A DNA stretch of 64,000 bases from CAVOOW01 sp963697675 (GCA_963697675.1 CAVOOW010000008.1:62001-126000), one strand, 5' to 3'; positions 27,524 to 36,723 are shown, numbered from the stretch's first letter. Numbers and translations are program-made. Notes: a model not told the origin generated them from the sequence alone.

Positions 27524-28401
27524 CCCTTGACCCCCGTGAGCGTGACGCCCTCGACGAACGCCTTCTGCGCGGCGAAGAACAGCAGGACCACCGGCAGCAT
27601 GAACAGCAGCGTCGCGGCCATGGTGAGGTTCCACTGCACGTGATAGAGCGAGCGGAAGTTGGCCAGAGCGACCGACAGCGTCCAGTTGCCCTTGGCCTCG
27701 CCGACGTAGAGCAGGGGCCCGAAGAAGTCGTTCCACGCGTAGAGAAAGCTGAAGAGCCCGACGGCTGCGATGGCGGGACGGGAGAGCGGCACCACGACCT
27801 TGAGCAGGATGCGCCACTCGCCCGCACCGTCGCAGCGAGCCGAGTCGGCGTACTCCTCGGGGATGGTGAGGAAGAACTGGCGGAGCAGGAAGATGGAGAA
27901 CGCGTCGCCGAAGAAGTTGGGCACGATCAGCGGCGCGAGGTGCCCCACCCAGGTGCAGCTTGGCGAACATGACGTACTGCGGGACGACCGTCACCTGCGA
28001 GGGCAGCATCATCGCGGCGAGCACGATGATCAGCGCCAGGTTGCGGCCGCGCCAGCGCAGCCGGGCCAGCGCATAGGCGACCGGGATGCTCGACACCAGG
28101 ACGCCGATGGTGCTCAGGCCCGCATAGAGCATCGTGTTGCCGGCATAGCGGACCATGCTGGTGTTGGCGAACACGTCGTGGAAGTTGCTCCACCGGAACG
28201 GGCTCGGCCACAGCTTCGGGGACAGCGCCTGGGCATCGGTCATCAGCGCGGTGAGGACGATGAACACGAACGGCAGCAGGAAGGCCAGCGCCAGCGCGAT
28301 CGTGAAGCTGTGCTGTGCCACGAGCACCAGAAGATGCTGTCGGCGTTGCCGTGGCGGCGTGGCCACGGCACCGCCGCGGTCGACTCGAGCGCCGCGGTCA
28401 T
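27520..28401 (-). CDS. sugar ABC transporter permease, MalG type (frameshifts near 27957 and 28355)
   Basis: CUT1 permease of about 290 residues. The membrane part starts LVLVAQHSFTIALALAFLLPF and the coupling loop is EEYADSARCDGAGEWRILLKVVVPLSRP. A single extra G near 27957 splits AKLHL from VGHLAPLIVPNFFGDAF. The ATG at 28399-28401 overlaps the upstream permease stop (ATGA) and is probably the real start, but its frame (MTAALESTAAVPW) reaches the helix frame only through a second indel near 28355; otherwise GTG at 28366 would be used. Coupled to the GH4 gene by a 4-base overlap. Confidence 0.85.
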
Positions 28402-29421
28402 CCGCCTGCTCCCTCGACGCCGGCGACCCAGTGCCGCGCGGACCGCAGCACCACGACCGTCACGGCCAGCGCGACGACGAACAGGCCGACGGCCATCGCC
28501 GAGGCGTAGCCCATGTTGAAGTACTGGAAGCCCTGTTGATAGAGCCAGACGGGATAGAACAGCGTCGAGCCCTCTGGATAGCCGAGGCTGCTGCCGGAGC
28601 CGACGCCGGAGTCACCGCCACCGGCGACGGTGCCCGCGACATAGCCCTGGGTGAAGTACTGCAGCGCCTCGATGATGCCGGTGACGACCGCGAAGAGGAT
28701 CACCGGGCTGATCGAGGGCAGGGTGACGTGGACGAGGCGTTGCCAGGCGTTCGCGCCGTCGAGCTCGGCCGCCTCGTAGAGCTGCGCCGGCACGTCGAGC
28801 AGGCTGGCCAGGAAGATGATCATCACGGTGCCGACGCCCCACATGCCGAGCAGCGTGAGCGACCGGCTTGGCGAGGTGCGGGTCGTCGAACCACAACGGC
28901 TGCGGCAGGTGCAGCCAGCCCAGGATCTCGTTGACCGGTCCGGTTCTTGCGTTGAACAGGAAGACGAAGCCGAGCGTGGCTGCGACCGGTGGCGCGAGCG
29001 TGGGCAGGTAGAACACGGTGCGCAAGAAGCCCGCTCCGCGCTTGGCCTTGCTGACGGTCAGCGCGACGCAGAACGCGAACACCACGGTGACCGGCATGGC
29101 GATCACGATCATCCAGAGCGTGTTGCGGACGCTCGGCCAGAAGTTCGGGTCCTTTCCCATGAACCGGTAGTTCGCCAGCCCGACCCAGCGCGGCGAGGAC
29201 AGCAGGTCGTAGTGCGTGAACGACAGGTAGGCCGTCGTGACCAGCGGGTAGCCGAAGAACACCGTGAACCCGATGATCCACGGGCTCATGAAGGACAGCA
29301 CCGTGAGGCGTCGCCGGCGATCGGCGCGCCGCTTGGCGAGGCGGGCGGCAGCGGCCCGCTCGCTCTGCGACGGCGCGGCCGATCGTGGCGATGTCTCCGG
29401 CGGGACGGTCGGCGCCGTCAC
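28398..29421 (-). CDS. sugar ABC transporter permease, MalF type (frameshift near 28865)
   Basis: CUT1 permease of about 340 residues. Cytoplasmic N-terminus rich in Arg/Ala, first helix in LSFMSPWIIGFTVFFGYPL, coupling loop LYEAAELDGANAWQRLVHVTLPSISP. An extra G near 28865 splits PHLAKP from SLTLLGMWGVGTVMIIF. The periplasmic loop before the fifth helix is long and Gly/Ser-rich (TVAGGGDSGVGSGSSLGYPEG region). GTG start overlaps the binding-protein stop (GTGA). Confidence 0.87.
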
Positions 29422-30778
29422 GGCGCCCCGCCACCCGATGACTGGGCGAGCTGCGCGTCGACTGCCTTGTCCACGGCGGCCAGGCCCGTCTGCAGGTCAC
29501 CGCCCGATCCGGCCTGGTACTTCTGCACGTACGCGGAGATCGCAGGTCCTGGTCGGCGGTGCCGGCAGCCGTCACGGGCGTGCTCGACGTGCCGGGGTTC
29601 TGGTAGATCTTGATGAAGTTCGCGAACAGCGGGTCGGGCGTGAGCTCCGAGGAGTTCAAGCGCCTCCAGCGTCGTCGGCACGTTGCGCAGCTCGTTGGAC
29701 AGCAGCGCCATGACCCCGGTGTCGGTCGCGAAGTACTTGACGAGCTGCCACGCCGCCTCACGCGCGTCGCCCGATGTCGTCTTCGGGATGCCGATCAGGT
29801 TGCCGGTCACATAGCCCGCGCCGTAGAGGTTCGGCTGGCTGTCGTCGACCGGGAACGGCGCAGTGCCGTACTTCAGCTCGGGGTGCTCCGCCTTGATGAA
29901 CGCGGTGCGATACTCGCCGTCGATGTTCATCGCCAGCTTGCCCGTCTCGAACAGGTTGGAGGCGGAGAACTCCGACGATCCTGCCCCGGCGGTGAACCGC
30001 TTGAGCTTGTCGTAGCCGATGGCGTCGACGAACTTCTTCTGCCACTCGATCATCGCCGCCCAGTGCGGGTCCTTGGAGAAGCTGGACTTGCCGTCGGCGG
30101 TCTGCCACTGAGCACCCCAGGCCGGGGCGACGTGTGCCGGCGACATCTCGTAGAAGCCGAAGGACGGCACGAACCCGGCCACCTTGATCGAGCCGTCGCC
30201 GTTGTAGGTCGTCATCTTGATGGCCATGTCCATCAGCTCGGTCGCGGTCTTCGGCGGCTCGGTGTAGCCGGCTTTCTTCAACAGGTCGGTGTTGTAGTAG
30301 AGCCCGTAGACGTCGGCGAGCACGGGCAGCGCGCAGCGCGTTCCCTTGGTAGGTCGTGTACGTGGCCGACGGCTTGGGAAATGTCGAGACGTCGACCTTG
30401 TCGCGCTTGATGTAGGAGCCCGAGGTCGATCCAGGCGCCGCTCGCGCAGTAGCTGCCGAGCCGGTCGGCGGAGAAGGACATCGTCGACGTCGGCCGCGTT
30501 GCCGCCGCGGATCGCCTTCACGATCTTGTCGTCGTCCTGCGCCGCCGACGCTCTTCACCGTGATCCACGTGTGGCTCGCGTGGAACATCTCCACGGCCTT
30601 GTCGATGACGCCGAGCTCACGGTCGGTGAACCCGTTCCACATGGTGATGGTTATCGGCTTGTGGTTGGTCGAGGCCGGCGGCGCGGCCGCCTCCACCGCC
30701 GCTGCTGCCGCTGCAGGCGGCCAGCGTGAGCACCGCGGTAACTGCCGTAGAAGCGATGAGAGCGCGTCGGATGGTCAC
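29418..30778 (-). CDS. sugar ABC transporter substrate-binding lipoprotein (about seven frameshifts)
   Basis: Extracellular sugar-binding lipoprotein of about 450 residues. It begins VTIRRALIASTAVTAVLTLA and has the lipobox LAAC followed by a Ser/Gly-rich linker; GGAGG lies 4 bases before the GTG. Recognisable parts in order, in changing frames, are ITITMWNGFTDRELGVIDKAVEMF, VKAIRGGNAADV, MSFSADRLGSYCASGAWIDLG, SYIKRDKVDVSTFPKPSATY, and ALPVLADVYGLYYNTDLLKKAGY, then a long intact section to about 29660, and a C-terminal YVQKYQAGSGGDLQTGLAAVD. The shifts cluster in 30300-30700 and again near 29540-29660. Whether the gene is decayed or badly sequenced cannot be told here. Overlaps the ROK regulator stop by 4 bases. 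Confidence 0.8.
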
Positions 30779-32085
30779 TGTGCCTCCAGGAGTGCGGCGA
30801 GGTGTGGTCCAGAAATGCGCGTGCCGGTGTTGTGAGCTCGTTCCGATGGCGTGCTGGTGCCCGCGTGGCCGGTGGCGTCGCCGAACACGCGGTCGTGTGC
30901 GTCGAGCAGGCTCGCGGCGAGTGCCCCGCGGAGCACGACGTCGTCGCTCAGCGCACTGGTGACGACGCGCGGTGCTGTCGGCGCGATCTGCGCCAGGGCC
31001 TCGGTGATCGGCCCCAGGAGCAGGTCACCCGCACCCAGACCGAGACCGCCGCCCAGGACAACCAGCTCCGGGTCGAGCACCGCGGTGACTGCTGCGATGC
31101 CGAGACCAAGCAGTTCGCCTTCACGGCGTACGACGTCCTGGGCAGGCGCACTGCCGTTGCGCGCCAGGGCCACCACCTGCTCGGCCGTCGTGACCCTCAA
31201 GCCACGATCCTTCGCCGCCCGCACAAATGCATAGGCGTCGACGCCCGACTCGAACATGCCGACCCCGCGACGCGCCGGCGCACCCGTCGGCACCGGCAGG
31301 AAGCCGATCTCCCCCGCTGTGCCCGTGGCGCCCCTCCGCAGCTCCCCGCCGAGCACGAGTGCCATGCCGACGCCGGTCCCGACCGACACGAAGACGAAGT
31401 CGTCGTGCTCGGTGCCGTGGCCGTTGGCGAGCTCAGCGAGAGCGGCAAGGTTGACGTCGTTCTCCAACCGCAGCGGCGCGCCACCGAGCTGGTCCCGGAG
31501 CCGGTCGATGGCGCCCCGCGTCTGCAGACCGGGCAGGCTCGGGGCGAGCTGCATGTGATCACCATCGGCCTGGACCACACCCGGGCTGCCGAGAGTGACT
31601 GCGGCGACGTCACGCAACGACAGTCCCGCCTCGGTGGCGAGATCCTTGGCGATGCGGCCGATCTGGTTGGGCAGCTCGCGGCCGCCTCGGGCCGCTGTGC
31701 GTTCGTTGCGGCGGGCCCGGGTGCGGCCGGCGATGTCGGCGAGCACCATGCGCACCCAGCGTCGGCCGACGTCGATCGCGAGCACGTGCCCGCTCGACGG
31801 ATCGAGGTCATAGAGCAGCGCCGTGGCACCCCGGTTGCCGCTGGTGCGCCCGACCTCGCGAAGCAGGCCGGCCTCCTCGAGCCGGGACAGCGCCAGCGAG
31901 ATGGTCGGCTTGCTCAGACCCGTCGCGCGGGCGAGCTCGGCGCGCGAGATGGCGCCCTCCCGGAGCACGATCTCGAGCACGCTGCGCTCGTTCATCGCGC
32001 GGAGATGCGTCGGCCGACCACGCGTCGAGGGCACCTGCGACCAATCAGTCAGTTGGGCGACGAGTTGGCTATCTGTCCGCAGCAC
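30775..32085 (-). CDS. ROK-family transcriptional regulator
   Basis: Regulator of 436 residues in the NagC/XylR group. A winged helix at about residues 33-85 (NERSVLEIVLREGAISRAELARATGLSKPTIS) is followed by a ROK sensor domain with LAIDVGRR, LRLENDVNLAALAE and SVGTGVGMAL. The usual ROK zinc motif CxCGxxGC is replaced (GEIGFLPVPTGAPARRGVGMFES), so it lacks the zinc cysteines. Start GTG (32083-32085). It is the first gene of the sugar operon, overlapping the binding-protein start, and carries its own operator-like site 20 bases upstream. Confidence 0.88.
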   Translation of the reverse strand: MLRTDSQLVAQLTDWSQVPSTRGRPTHLRAMNERSVLEIVLREGAISRAELARATGLSKPTISLALSRLEEAGLLREVGRTSGNRGATALLYDLDPSSGHVLAIDVGRRWVRMVLADIAGRTRARRNERTAARGGRELPNQIGRIAKDLATEAGLSLRDVAAVTLGSPGVVQADGDHMQLAPSLPGLQTRGAIDRLRDQLGGAPLRLENDVNLAALAELANGHGTEHDDFVFVSVGTGVGMALVLGGELRRGATGTAGEIGFLPVPTGAPARRGVGMFESGVDAYAFVRAAKDRGLRVTTAEQVVALARNGSAPAQDVVRREGELLGLGIAAVTAVLDPELVVLGGGLGLGAGDLLLGPITEALAQIAPTAPRVVTSALSDDVVLRGALAASLLDAHDRVFGDATGHAGTSTPSERAHNTGTRISGPHLAALLEAQ

Positions 32086-32104
32086 TTGGCAGTGCGACTA
32101 TCAG

Positions 32105-32121
32105 TTAGGGAACTTTACGAA
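32105..32121. promoter_or_regulatory. ROK-type operator candidate
   Basis: TTAGGGAACTTTACGAA is an imperfect palindrome of the TTAGgAAA(c)TTTcCTAA kind bound by ROK regulators. It lies 20 bases upstream of the ROK gene, consistent with autoregulation of the whole operon. The rest of the 352-base gap to the STAS gene shows no gene. Confidence 0.55.
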
Positions 32122-32437
32122 TGAATGTAGGAACCGATGCCCTCGGCGTCAAGGTGCAATCGCGACGTGCCGACCGGGACTTGCGACGGTTGGCCACCGT
32201 CAGTTGCGCAACCAGTACTCCCTGTCGCAGCCATTAGTGCTTTCGGGGGAAATTCTCTGGGATATGCCCTCTTTGTCTCATACGCCGGGCATCTTCGCCG
32301 GTCACGGAGCGAGCCGACGGAACAGCGCCGCGTTACGTGGGACAGACAGGGCGCAGAGAGAGTACGTTTGCGGTGCAGTCCACTGCTGCCGCCCCAGACC
32401 CCGGCGTCTCCCTGAACGCCGAAAGTTGGCGGGGCCG

Positions 32438-32827
32438 ATGACGATCTACACCCAGGCACAGATGAGATTGTCCATCACGAGGTCGGCGGACGATACGGCT
32501 GACTTCGTCCAGATTCTTGGAGACGTCGACCTCTCGGACTCGCGCGCGCTCGGCCTTGCTGCCCGGCAGCTGATCGACGCCGCGGCCACCGTCGTCTACG
32601 TCGACCTGGCCGGCACCACCTTCATGGGCTCGACCCTGGTCGCGTTCCTGGTGCACGTCGGCAACAACGGCAAGGACCGCCGGCCGCTGGTGCTGTGCCG
32701 CCCCTCGCCGATGGCCCTGCGGGTCATTCACATGACCGGTCTCGACGAGCTGGCAAGCGTCCAGCAGGACCTCCCGCCCAGTTGGCCGGACACTCTCTCC
32801 GAGCCGATGGCGCTGCGGGCCGGCTGA
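32438..32827 (+). CDS. STAS-domain protein, anti-sigma factor antagonist-like
   Basis: A 129-residue single STAS domain. The core is FVQILGDVDLSDSRAL and VVYVDLAGTTFMGSTLVAFLVHVG; the Ser in FMGST sits where SpoIIAA-type antagonists are phosphorylated. ATG at 32438 is the only sensible start; the frame is open far upstream but not protein-like. No partner anti-sigma kinase or sigma factor is encoded nearby. It may belong to the general stress response. Confidence 0.8.
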   Translation: MTIYTQAQMRLSITRSADDTADFVQILGDVDLSDSRALGLAARQLIDAAATVVYVDLAGTTFMGSTLVAFLVHVGNNGKDRRPLVLCRPSPMALRVIHMTGLDELASVQQDLPPSWPDTLSEPMALRAG

Positions 32828-32869
32828 CCGTTCACCCGCTCGCTTCGGGCGTCACGACGGCAGTGTGAC

Positions 32870-35239
32870 CTACCCGTTGTCCGGCGCCTGCCAGCCGCGC
32901 ACGTCGGGCGGGTCCTCGCCGTGTTCTCTTGTGTACGCGCGGTGTCGCAGCCGCTCGTCGACCATCTCCTGCCGCAGCTGCGCAGCCCTGGAGCCGAGAC
33001 CCGGGACGCGGTCGATCACGTCGATGACGAGGTGGAAGCGGTCGAGGTCGTTGAGCATCACCATGTCGAACGGCGTGGTGGTGGTGCCTTCCTCCTTGTA
33101 GCCGCGCACATGGATGTTCGCGTGGTTGGTGCGTCGATAGGTCAGCCGGTGGATGAGCCACGGGTAGCCGTGGTAGGCGAATATCACCGCGCGGTCCGGG
33201 GTGAAGATCGTGTCGAACTCGCGGTCGGACAGGCCGTGCGGGTGCTCTTCCTCCTGCTGGAGCCGCATCAGGTCGACGACGTTGACCACTCGCACCTTGA
33301 GGTCGGGCAGCCGGCGCTTGAGCAGGGCGGCGGCGGCCACGGTCTCCAGCGTCGGCACGTCGCCGGCGCAGGCGAGCACGACGTCGGGGTCACCGCCGTT
33401 GTCACTCCCCGCCCAGTCCCAGATGCCGAGGCCGCGCGTGCAGTGCCCGATCGCTTCGTCGATGGAGAGCCAGCTGGGGGTCGGCTGCTTGCCCGCGACG
33501 ATGACGTTGACGTAGTTCTTGCTGCGCAGGCAGTGGTCCGCGACCGACAGCAGCGTGTTGGTGTCCGGCGGCAGGTAGACCCGGATGATGTCGGCCTTCT
33601 TGTTGACGACGTGGTCGATGAACCCCGGGTCCTGGTGGGAGAACCCGTTGTTGTCCTGGCGCCAGACGTGCGAGCTGAGCAGGTAGTTCAGCGACGCGAT
33701 CGGACGGCGCCAGGGGATGTCGCGCGTGACCTTCAACCACTTCGCGTGCTGGTTGAACATCGAGTCGACGATGTGGATGAACGCCTCGTAGCAGTTGAAC
33801 AGCCCGTGCCGCCCGGTGAGCAGGTAGCCCTCGAGCCAGCCCTGGCACAGGTGCTCGGACAGCACCTCCATGACGCGCCCGTCAGGCGCGAGATGGTCGT
33901 CGGTCGGCAGGCTCTCGGCCAGCCACCTGCGGTCGGTCACCTCGAAGACGACCTGGAGCCGGTTGGACGCGGTCTCGTCCGGACCCATCAGCCGGAAGTC
34001 GGTCGGGTTGGCGCTGATCACGTCGCGCACCAGCTCGCCCAGCACCCGGGTCGGTTCGCTCTCCGTGGCCCCGTGCTCGTCCACCGGGACGGCGTACTTC
34101 CGGAAGTCCGGCATCTCCAGGTCGCGCAGCAGCAGCCCGCCGTTGGCGTGCGGGTTCCCGCTCATCCGCCGCTCGCCCACGGGCGGCAGGGACCGCAGCT
34201 GCGCGATCAGCCGACCGTGGTCGTCGAAGAGCTCCTCCGGGCGATAGCTGCGCATCCAGCTCTCGAGCAGCTGCCGGTGACTGTCACTCGTCCGAGTCTC
34301 TGTCAGTGGCACCTGGTGGGAACGCCACGTGCCTTCCACGGGAAGCCCGTCGACCTCCTTCGGGCCGGTCCAGCCCTTCGGGCTGCGCAGCACGATCATC
34401 GGCCACCGCGGCCGCTCGACCGCCGGTTCTCCCGAACGGGCCTGCGCCTGGATGGCAGCGATGTCGTCGAGCACCTGGTCGAGCACGCCGGCCATCAGCT
34501 GGTGCATCGTCGCAGGGTCGTCACCTTCGACGAAGTAGGGCCGGTGGCCGTAGCCGACGAGCAGCGCCTCCAGCTCGTCGTGCGGGATGCGGGCCAGCAG
34601 GGTCGGGTTGGCGATCTTGTAGCCGTTCAGGTGCAGGATCGGGAGCACGGCGCCGTCGTGGGCCGGGTTGAGGAACTTGTTCGAGTGCCAGCTCGCGGCA
34701 AGTGCCCCCGTCTCAGCCTCCCCGTCACCGATGACGCACGCGACCAGCAGGTCAGGGTTGTCGAAGGCCGCACCGTAAGCGTGCACGAGCGCGTAGCCGA
34801 GCTCGCCGCCCTCGTGGATGGAGCCTGGTGTCTCGGGTGCGACGTGGCTGGGGATGCCACCCGGGAAGGAGAACTGCCGGAACAGCCTGCACAGCCCGTC
34901 GATGTCCTGGCTGACGTGCGGATAGGTCTCCGTGTAGGTGCCCTCGAGATAGGAGTTGGCAACCAGGCCCGGTCCGCCGTGTCCCGGACCGGTGACGTAG
35001 AGCGCATTCAGGTCCCGGGCGACGATGGCTCGGTTGAGGTGCGCGTAGAGAAAGTTGAGTCCGGGCGTCGTCCCCCAGTGACCCAGCAACCGTGGCTTCA
35101 CGTGCTCGGGGAGCAGCGGCTCACGCAGCAGCGGGTTGTCGAGCAGATAGATCTGGCCGACCGAGAGGTAGTTGGCCGCGCGCCAGTAGGCGTCGATCCG
35201 GTCCAGCTCGACCTGTGCCAGCGGTGACGCACTGCTCAT
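32870..35239 (-). CDS. xfp: phosphoketolase
   Basis: Thiamine-diphosphate enzyme of 789 residues that cleaves D-xylulose-5-phosphate (and possibly fructose-6-phosphate) with phosphate to acetyl phosphate and an aldose phosphate. Features include the opening YWRAANYLSVGQIYL, GHWGTTPGLNF, YVTGPGHGGPG, the TPP motif VIGDGEAETGALAASWH near 165-182, and the C-terminal VNVVDLMRLQ and FAYHGYPWLIHRLTY. Its ATG overlaps the stop of the Usp-like gene (ATGA), so both come from one transcript. No acetate kinase or phosphotransacetylase is adjacent. It could use the xylulose-5-phosphate made by AraB/AraD. Confidence 0.96.
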   Translation of the reverse strand: MSSASPLAQVELDRIDAYWRAANYLSVGQIYLLDNPLLREPLLPEHVKPRLLGHWGTTPGLNFLYAHLNRAIVARDLNALYVTGPGHGGPGLVANSYLEGTYTETYPHVSQDIDGLCRLFRQFSFPGGIPSHVAPETPGSIHEGGELGYALVHAYGAAFDNPDLLVACVIGDGEAETGALAASWHSNKFLNPAHDGAVLPILHLNGYKIANPTLLARIPHDELEALLVGYGHRPYFVEGDDPATMHQLMAGVLDQVLDDIAAIQAQARSGEPAVERPRWPMIVLRSPKGWTGPKEVDGLPVEGTWRSHQVPLTETRTSDSHRQLLESWMRSYRPEELFDDHGRLIAQLRSLPPVGERRMSGNPHANGGLLLRDLEMPDFRKYAVPVDEHGATESEPTRVLGELVRDVISANPTDFRLMGPDETASNRLQVVFEVTDRRWLAESLPTDDHLAPDGRVMEVLSEHLCQGWLEGYLLTGRHGLFNCYEAFIHIVDSMFNQHAKWLKVTRDIPWRRPIASLNYLLSSHVWRQDNNGFSHQDPGFIDHVVNKKADIIRVYLPPDTNTLLSVADHCLRSKNYVNVIVAGKQPTPSWLSIDEAIGHCTRGLGIWDWAGSDNGGDPDVVLACAGDVPTLETVAAAALLKRRLPDLKVRVVNVVDLMRLQQEEEHPHGLSDREFDTIFTPDRAVIFAYHGYPWLIHRLTYRRTNHANIHVRGYKEEGTTTTPFDMVMLNDLDRFHLVIDVIDRVPGLGSRAAQLRQEMVDERLRHRAYTREHGEDPPDVRGWQAPDNG

Positions 35240-35625
35240 TCATTTCCTCCAGGTGCGGATGTGAACTCCAGGACCGCGTCTGCCGCGTGTGCATCCACCG
35301 GCACGATCAGCCCGGGTGGCAGCTCGACGATGTCGAGGACCCAGCGCACGTTCGCGGCGCTGTCGCCAAGCGTGTCGAGAACCCATCGGGTGGCCCGGGC
35401 GCGGGCGTCGGCGGCTGAGGCAACCCGGAAGGACGCGCTGGTCTCCGGCGACGGCGAGTCGGTCATCTGCCACGCGTGCACGATGCGCAACGGTACGCCC
35501 GTCCGGAGTGACTCTTCCGCGGCATGGCCCAGAGCTGCCGCGGCGGCCGGCCATTCGCCGACCCGGACGATGATCTCGGTCGCCTGCGGAGCGTTGCTCG
35601 GGCCCCCGACGCCGTTCCCGCTCAT
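35236..35625 (-). CDS. Usp-like (universal stress protein A-type) small protein
   Basis: A 129-residue protein with a Usp-like pattern: ATEIIVRVGEWPAAAAALGHAAEESLRTGVPLRIVHAWQM, then a long helix ending in WVLDTLGD and strand NVRWVLDIVELPPGLIV. It is shorter than a full Usp, lacks the GxxGxnG ATP-binding end and ends in VLEFTSAPGG, so it is a divergent or truncated form. GGAGG precedes the ATG at 35623-35625. First gene of the unit with phosphoketolase and divergent from the devR-like gene. Confidence 0.65.
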   Translation of the reverse strand: MSGNGVGGPSNAPQATEIIVRVGEWPAAAAALGHAAEESLRTGVPLRIVHAWQMTDSPSPETSASFRVASAADARARATRWVLDTLGDSAANVRWVLDIVELPPGLIVPVDAHAADAVLEFTSAPGGNE

Positions 35626-35722
35626 CCCAGCCTCCACGACTGCGCGACCACCCCGCCGGTGATCTGGACCCAGTCTCACGACGGGCCGCCGCGCTCGACA
35701 GCGGCGTTGGACCCTGATGGAC

Positions 35723-35736
35723 GGGCACTTGTGCCC
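35723..35736. promoter_or_regulatory. palindrome resembling a DosR/DevR box (weak)
   Basis: GGGCACTTGTGCCC, a perfect 14-base palindrome keeping the GGG...TT...CCC frame of DosR boxes but not the inner ACT/AGT positions. It is 34 bases upstream of the devR-like ATG and about 100 bases before the divergent Usp-phosphoketolase unit. Confidence 0.5.
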
Positions 35737-35770
35737 GGGTGTCGTGCATGAGTGGTGCGAGACTGTGCGC

Positions 35771-36430
35771 ATGACGGACGACGCCAGCACGGTTGAGCCC
35801 ATCCGGGTGTTCCTGCTCGACGACCACGAAGTGGTCCGCCGCGGACTCAAGGACCTGCTCGAGGCCGACGGCGACATCGTGGTCGTCGGCGAGTCCGGCC
35901 TCGCGCTGGAGGCGGCGCGGCGCATCCCGGCCCTACGACCGCACGTCGCCGTTCTGGACGGTCGGCTGCCGGACGGCTCGGGCATCGATGTCTGCCGCGA
36001 GGTCCGCTCGGCACACCCGGAGATCGCCGCCCTGATCCTCACCTCCTACGACGACGACGAAGCCCTGTTCTCGGCGATCATGGCCGGAGCCGCCGGCTAC
36101 GTCCTCAAGCAGATCCGGGGCAACGACCTCGTCGACGCCGTCCGCCGCGTTGCCGCCGGTCAGTCGCTGCTGGACCCGGCTGTCACCGCCCGCGTCCTCG
36201 ACCGGCTGCGCGCCGGACCCGAGGAGGACAAGGCGCTCGCGCCGCTCACCGATCAGGAGCGGCGGATCCTCGAGCTGATCGGTGAGGGCCTGACCAACCG
36301 GCAGATCGCCGAGCGGATGTTCCTCGCCGAGAAGACCGTCAAGAACTACGTCTCGTCGCTGCTCGGGAAGCTCGGCATGGAGCGCCGTACGCAGGCCGCC
36401 GTGTTCGCCGTCAAGCACCCGCCGAAGTAG
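35771..36430 (+). CDS. devR: NarL/LuxR-type response regulator, DevR (DosR)-like
   Basis: Response regulator of 219 residues. Receiver residues are LLDDHEVVRRGLKDLL (15-30), the phosphoacceptor Asp in AVLDGRLPDG (D63), ILTSYDDDEALFSAIMAGAAGYVLKQI, and the C-terminal LuxR helix-turn-helix LTDQERRILELIGEGLTNRQIAERMFLAEKTVKNYVS, ending LGMERRTQAAVFA. These segments match mycobacterial DevR/DosR closely, including the GAxGYVxKxI and RRTQAAVFA stretches. DevR controls hypoxia, NO and dormancy genes. A DevS-like kinase lies on the opposite strand 1.4 kb away. The ATG reading MTDDAST is used because upstream in-frame codons are not protein-like. Confidence 0.92.
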   Translation: MTDDASTVEPIRVFLLDDHEVVRRGLKDLLEADGDIVVVGESGLALEAARRIPALRPHVAVLDGRLPDGSGIDVCREVRSAHPEIAALILTSYDDDEALFSAIMAGAAGYVLKQIRGNDLVDAVRRVAAGQSLLDPAVTARVLDRLRAGPEEDKALAPLTDQERRILELIGEGLTNRQIAERMFLAEKTVKNYVSSLLGKLGMERRTQAAVFAVKHPPK

Positions 36431-36496
36431 GCCGGCGCCGGTTCGATCAGCACATGTCGACCGCGGCTTAACACGAGCCGTCCGGCGCTGCTCTGC

Positions 36497-36510
36497 GGGT
36501 CTTTAGACCC
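36497..36510. promoter_or_regulatory. DosR/DevR-box-like palindrome
   Basis: GGGTCTTTAGACCC matches the inner 14 bases of the mycobacterial DosR box (GGGACTWWAGTCCC) at 12 positions, including the C5 and G10 contacts. It lies 73 bases before a 28-codon small ORF and about 350 bases before the Acg-type nitroreductase. Confidence 0.7.
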
Positions 36511-36582
36511 TGGGTGTGCCGGGTCTGTCCCGTCGAAGATCGAATTGTCCGCAGATCGGGCGTCGACGACCAGGAGCACACC

Positions 36583-36669
36583 ATGACCATCACCATGCGG
36601 TCACGCCAGGAACAGCCCGTCCTGTACACCGAGGCACTGCTGGTCGAGCGGTACGGCCCGCTCAAGTAG
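36583..36669 (+). CDS. putative 28-residue small ORF downstream of the DosR-like box
   Basis: ATG with CAGGAG six bases upstream, then MTITMRSRQEQPVLYTEALL and a short tail ending ERYGPLK before TAG. It is the only open frame with a good ribosome site in the 430-base gap between devR and the nitroreductase. No family recognised. It may be a real small protein or a leader peptide; a strong hairpin follows 55 bases later. Confidence 0.4.
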   Translation: MTITMRSRQEQPVLYTEALLVERYGPLK

Positions 36670-36723
36670 TTCATCGGCAGCCGGGGGTCGGGTCCCCCCG
36701 CTGTGGACTCCTTGCCCACATAC

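Noticed and set aside
25667..27643. Plus-strand open frame of 658 codons
   Set aside because: Antisense to the GH4 and kinase genes; no domain, Arg-rich shadow composition.
27520..30778. Programmed frameshifting in the sugar ABC genes
   Set aside because: Shifts are many, lie in no common slippery sequence and appear in unrelated genes of the same strand, so an error or decay is more likely.
32921..35227. Plus-strand open frame of 768 codons
   Set aside because: Exactly antisense to the intact phosphoketolase gene; amino-acid composition (Val, Arg, Gly, Asp-rich) is that of a GC-rich antisense frame.
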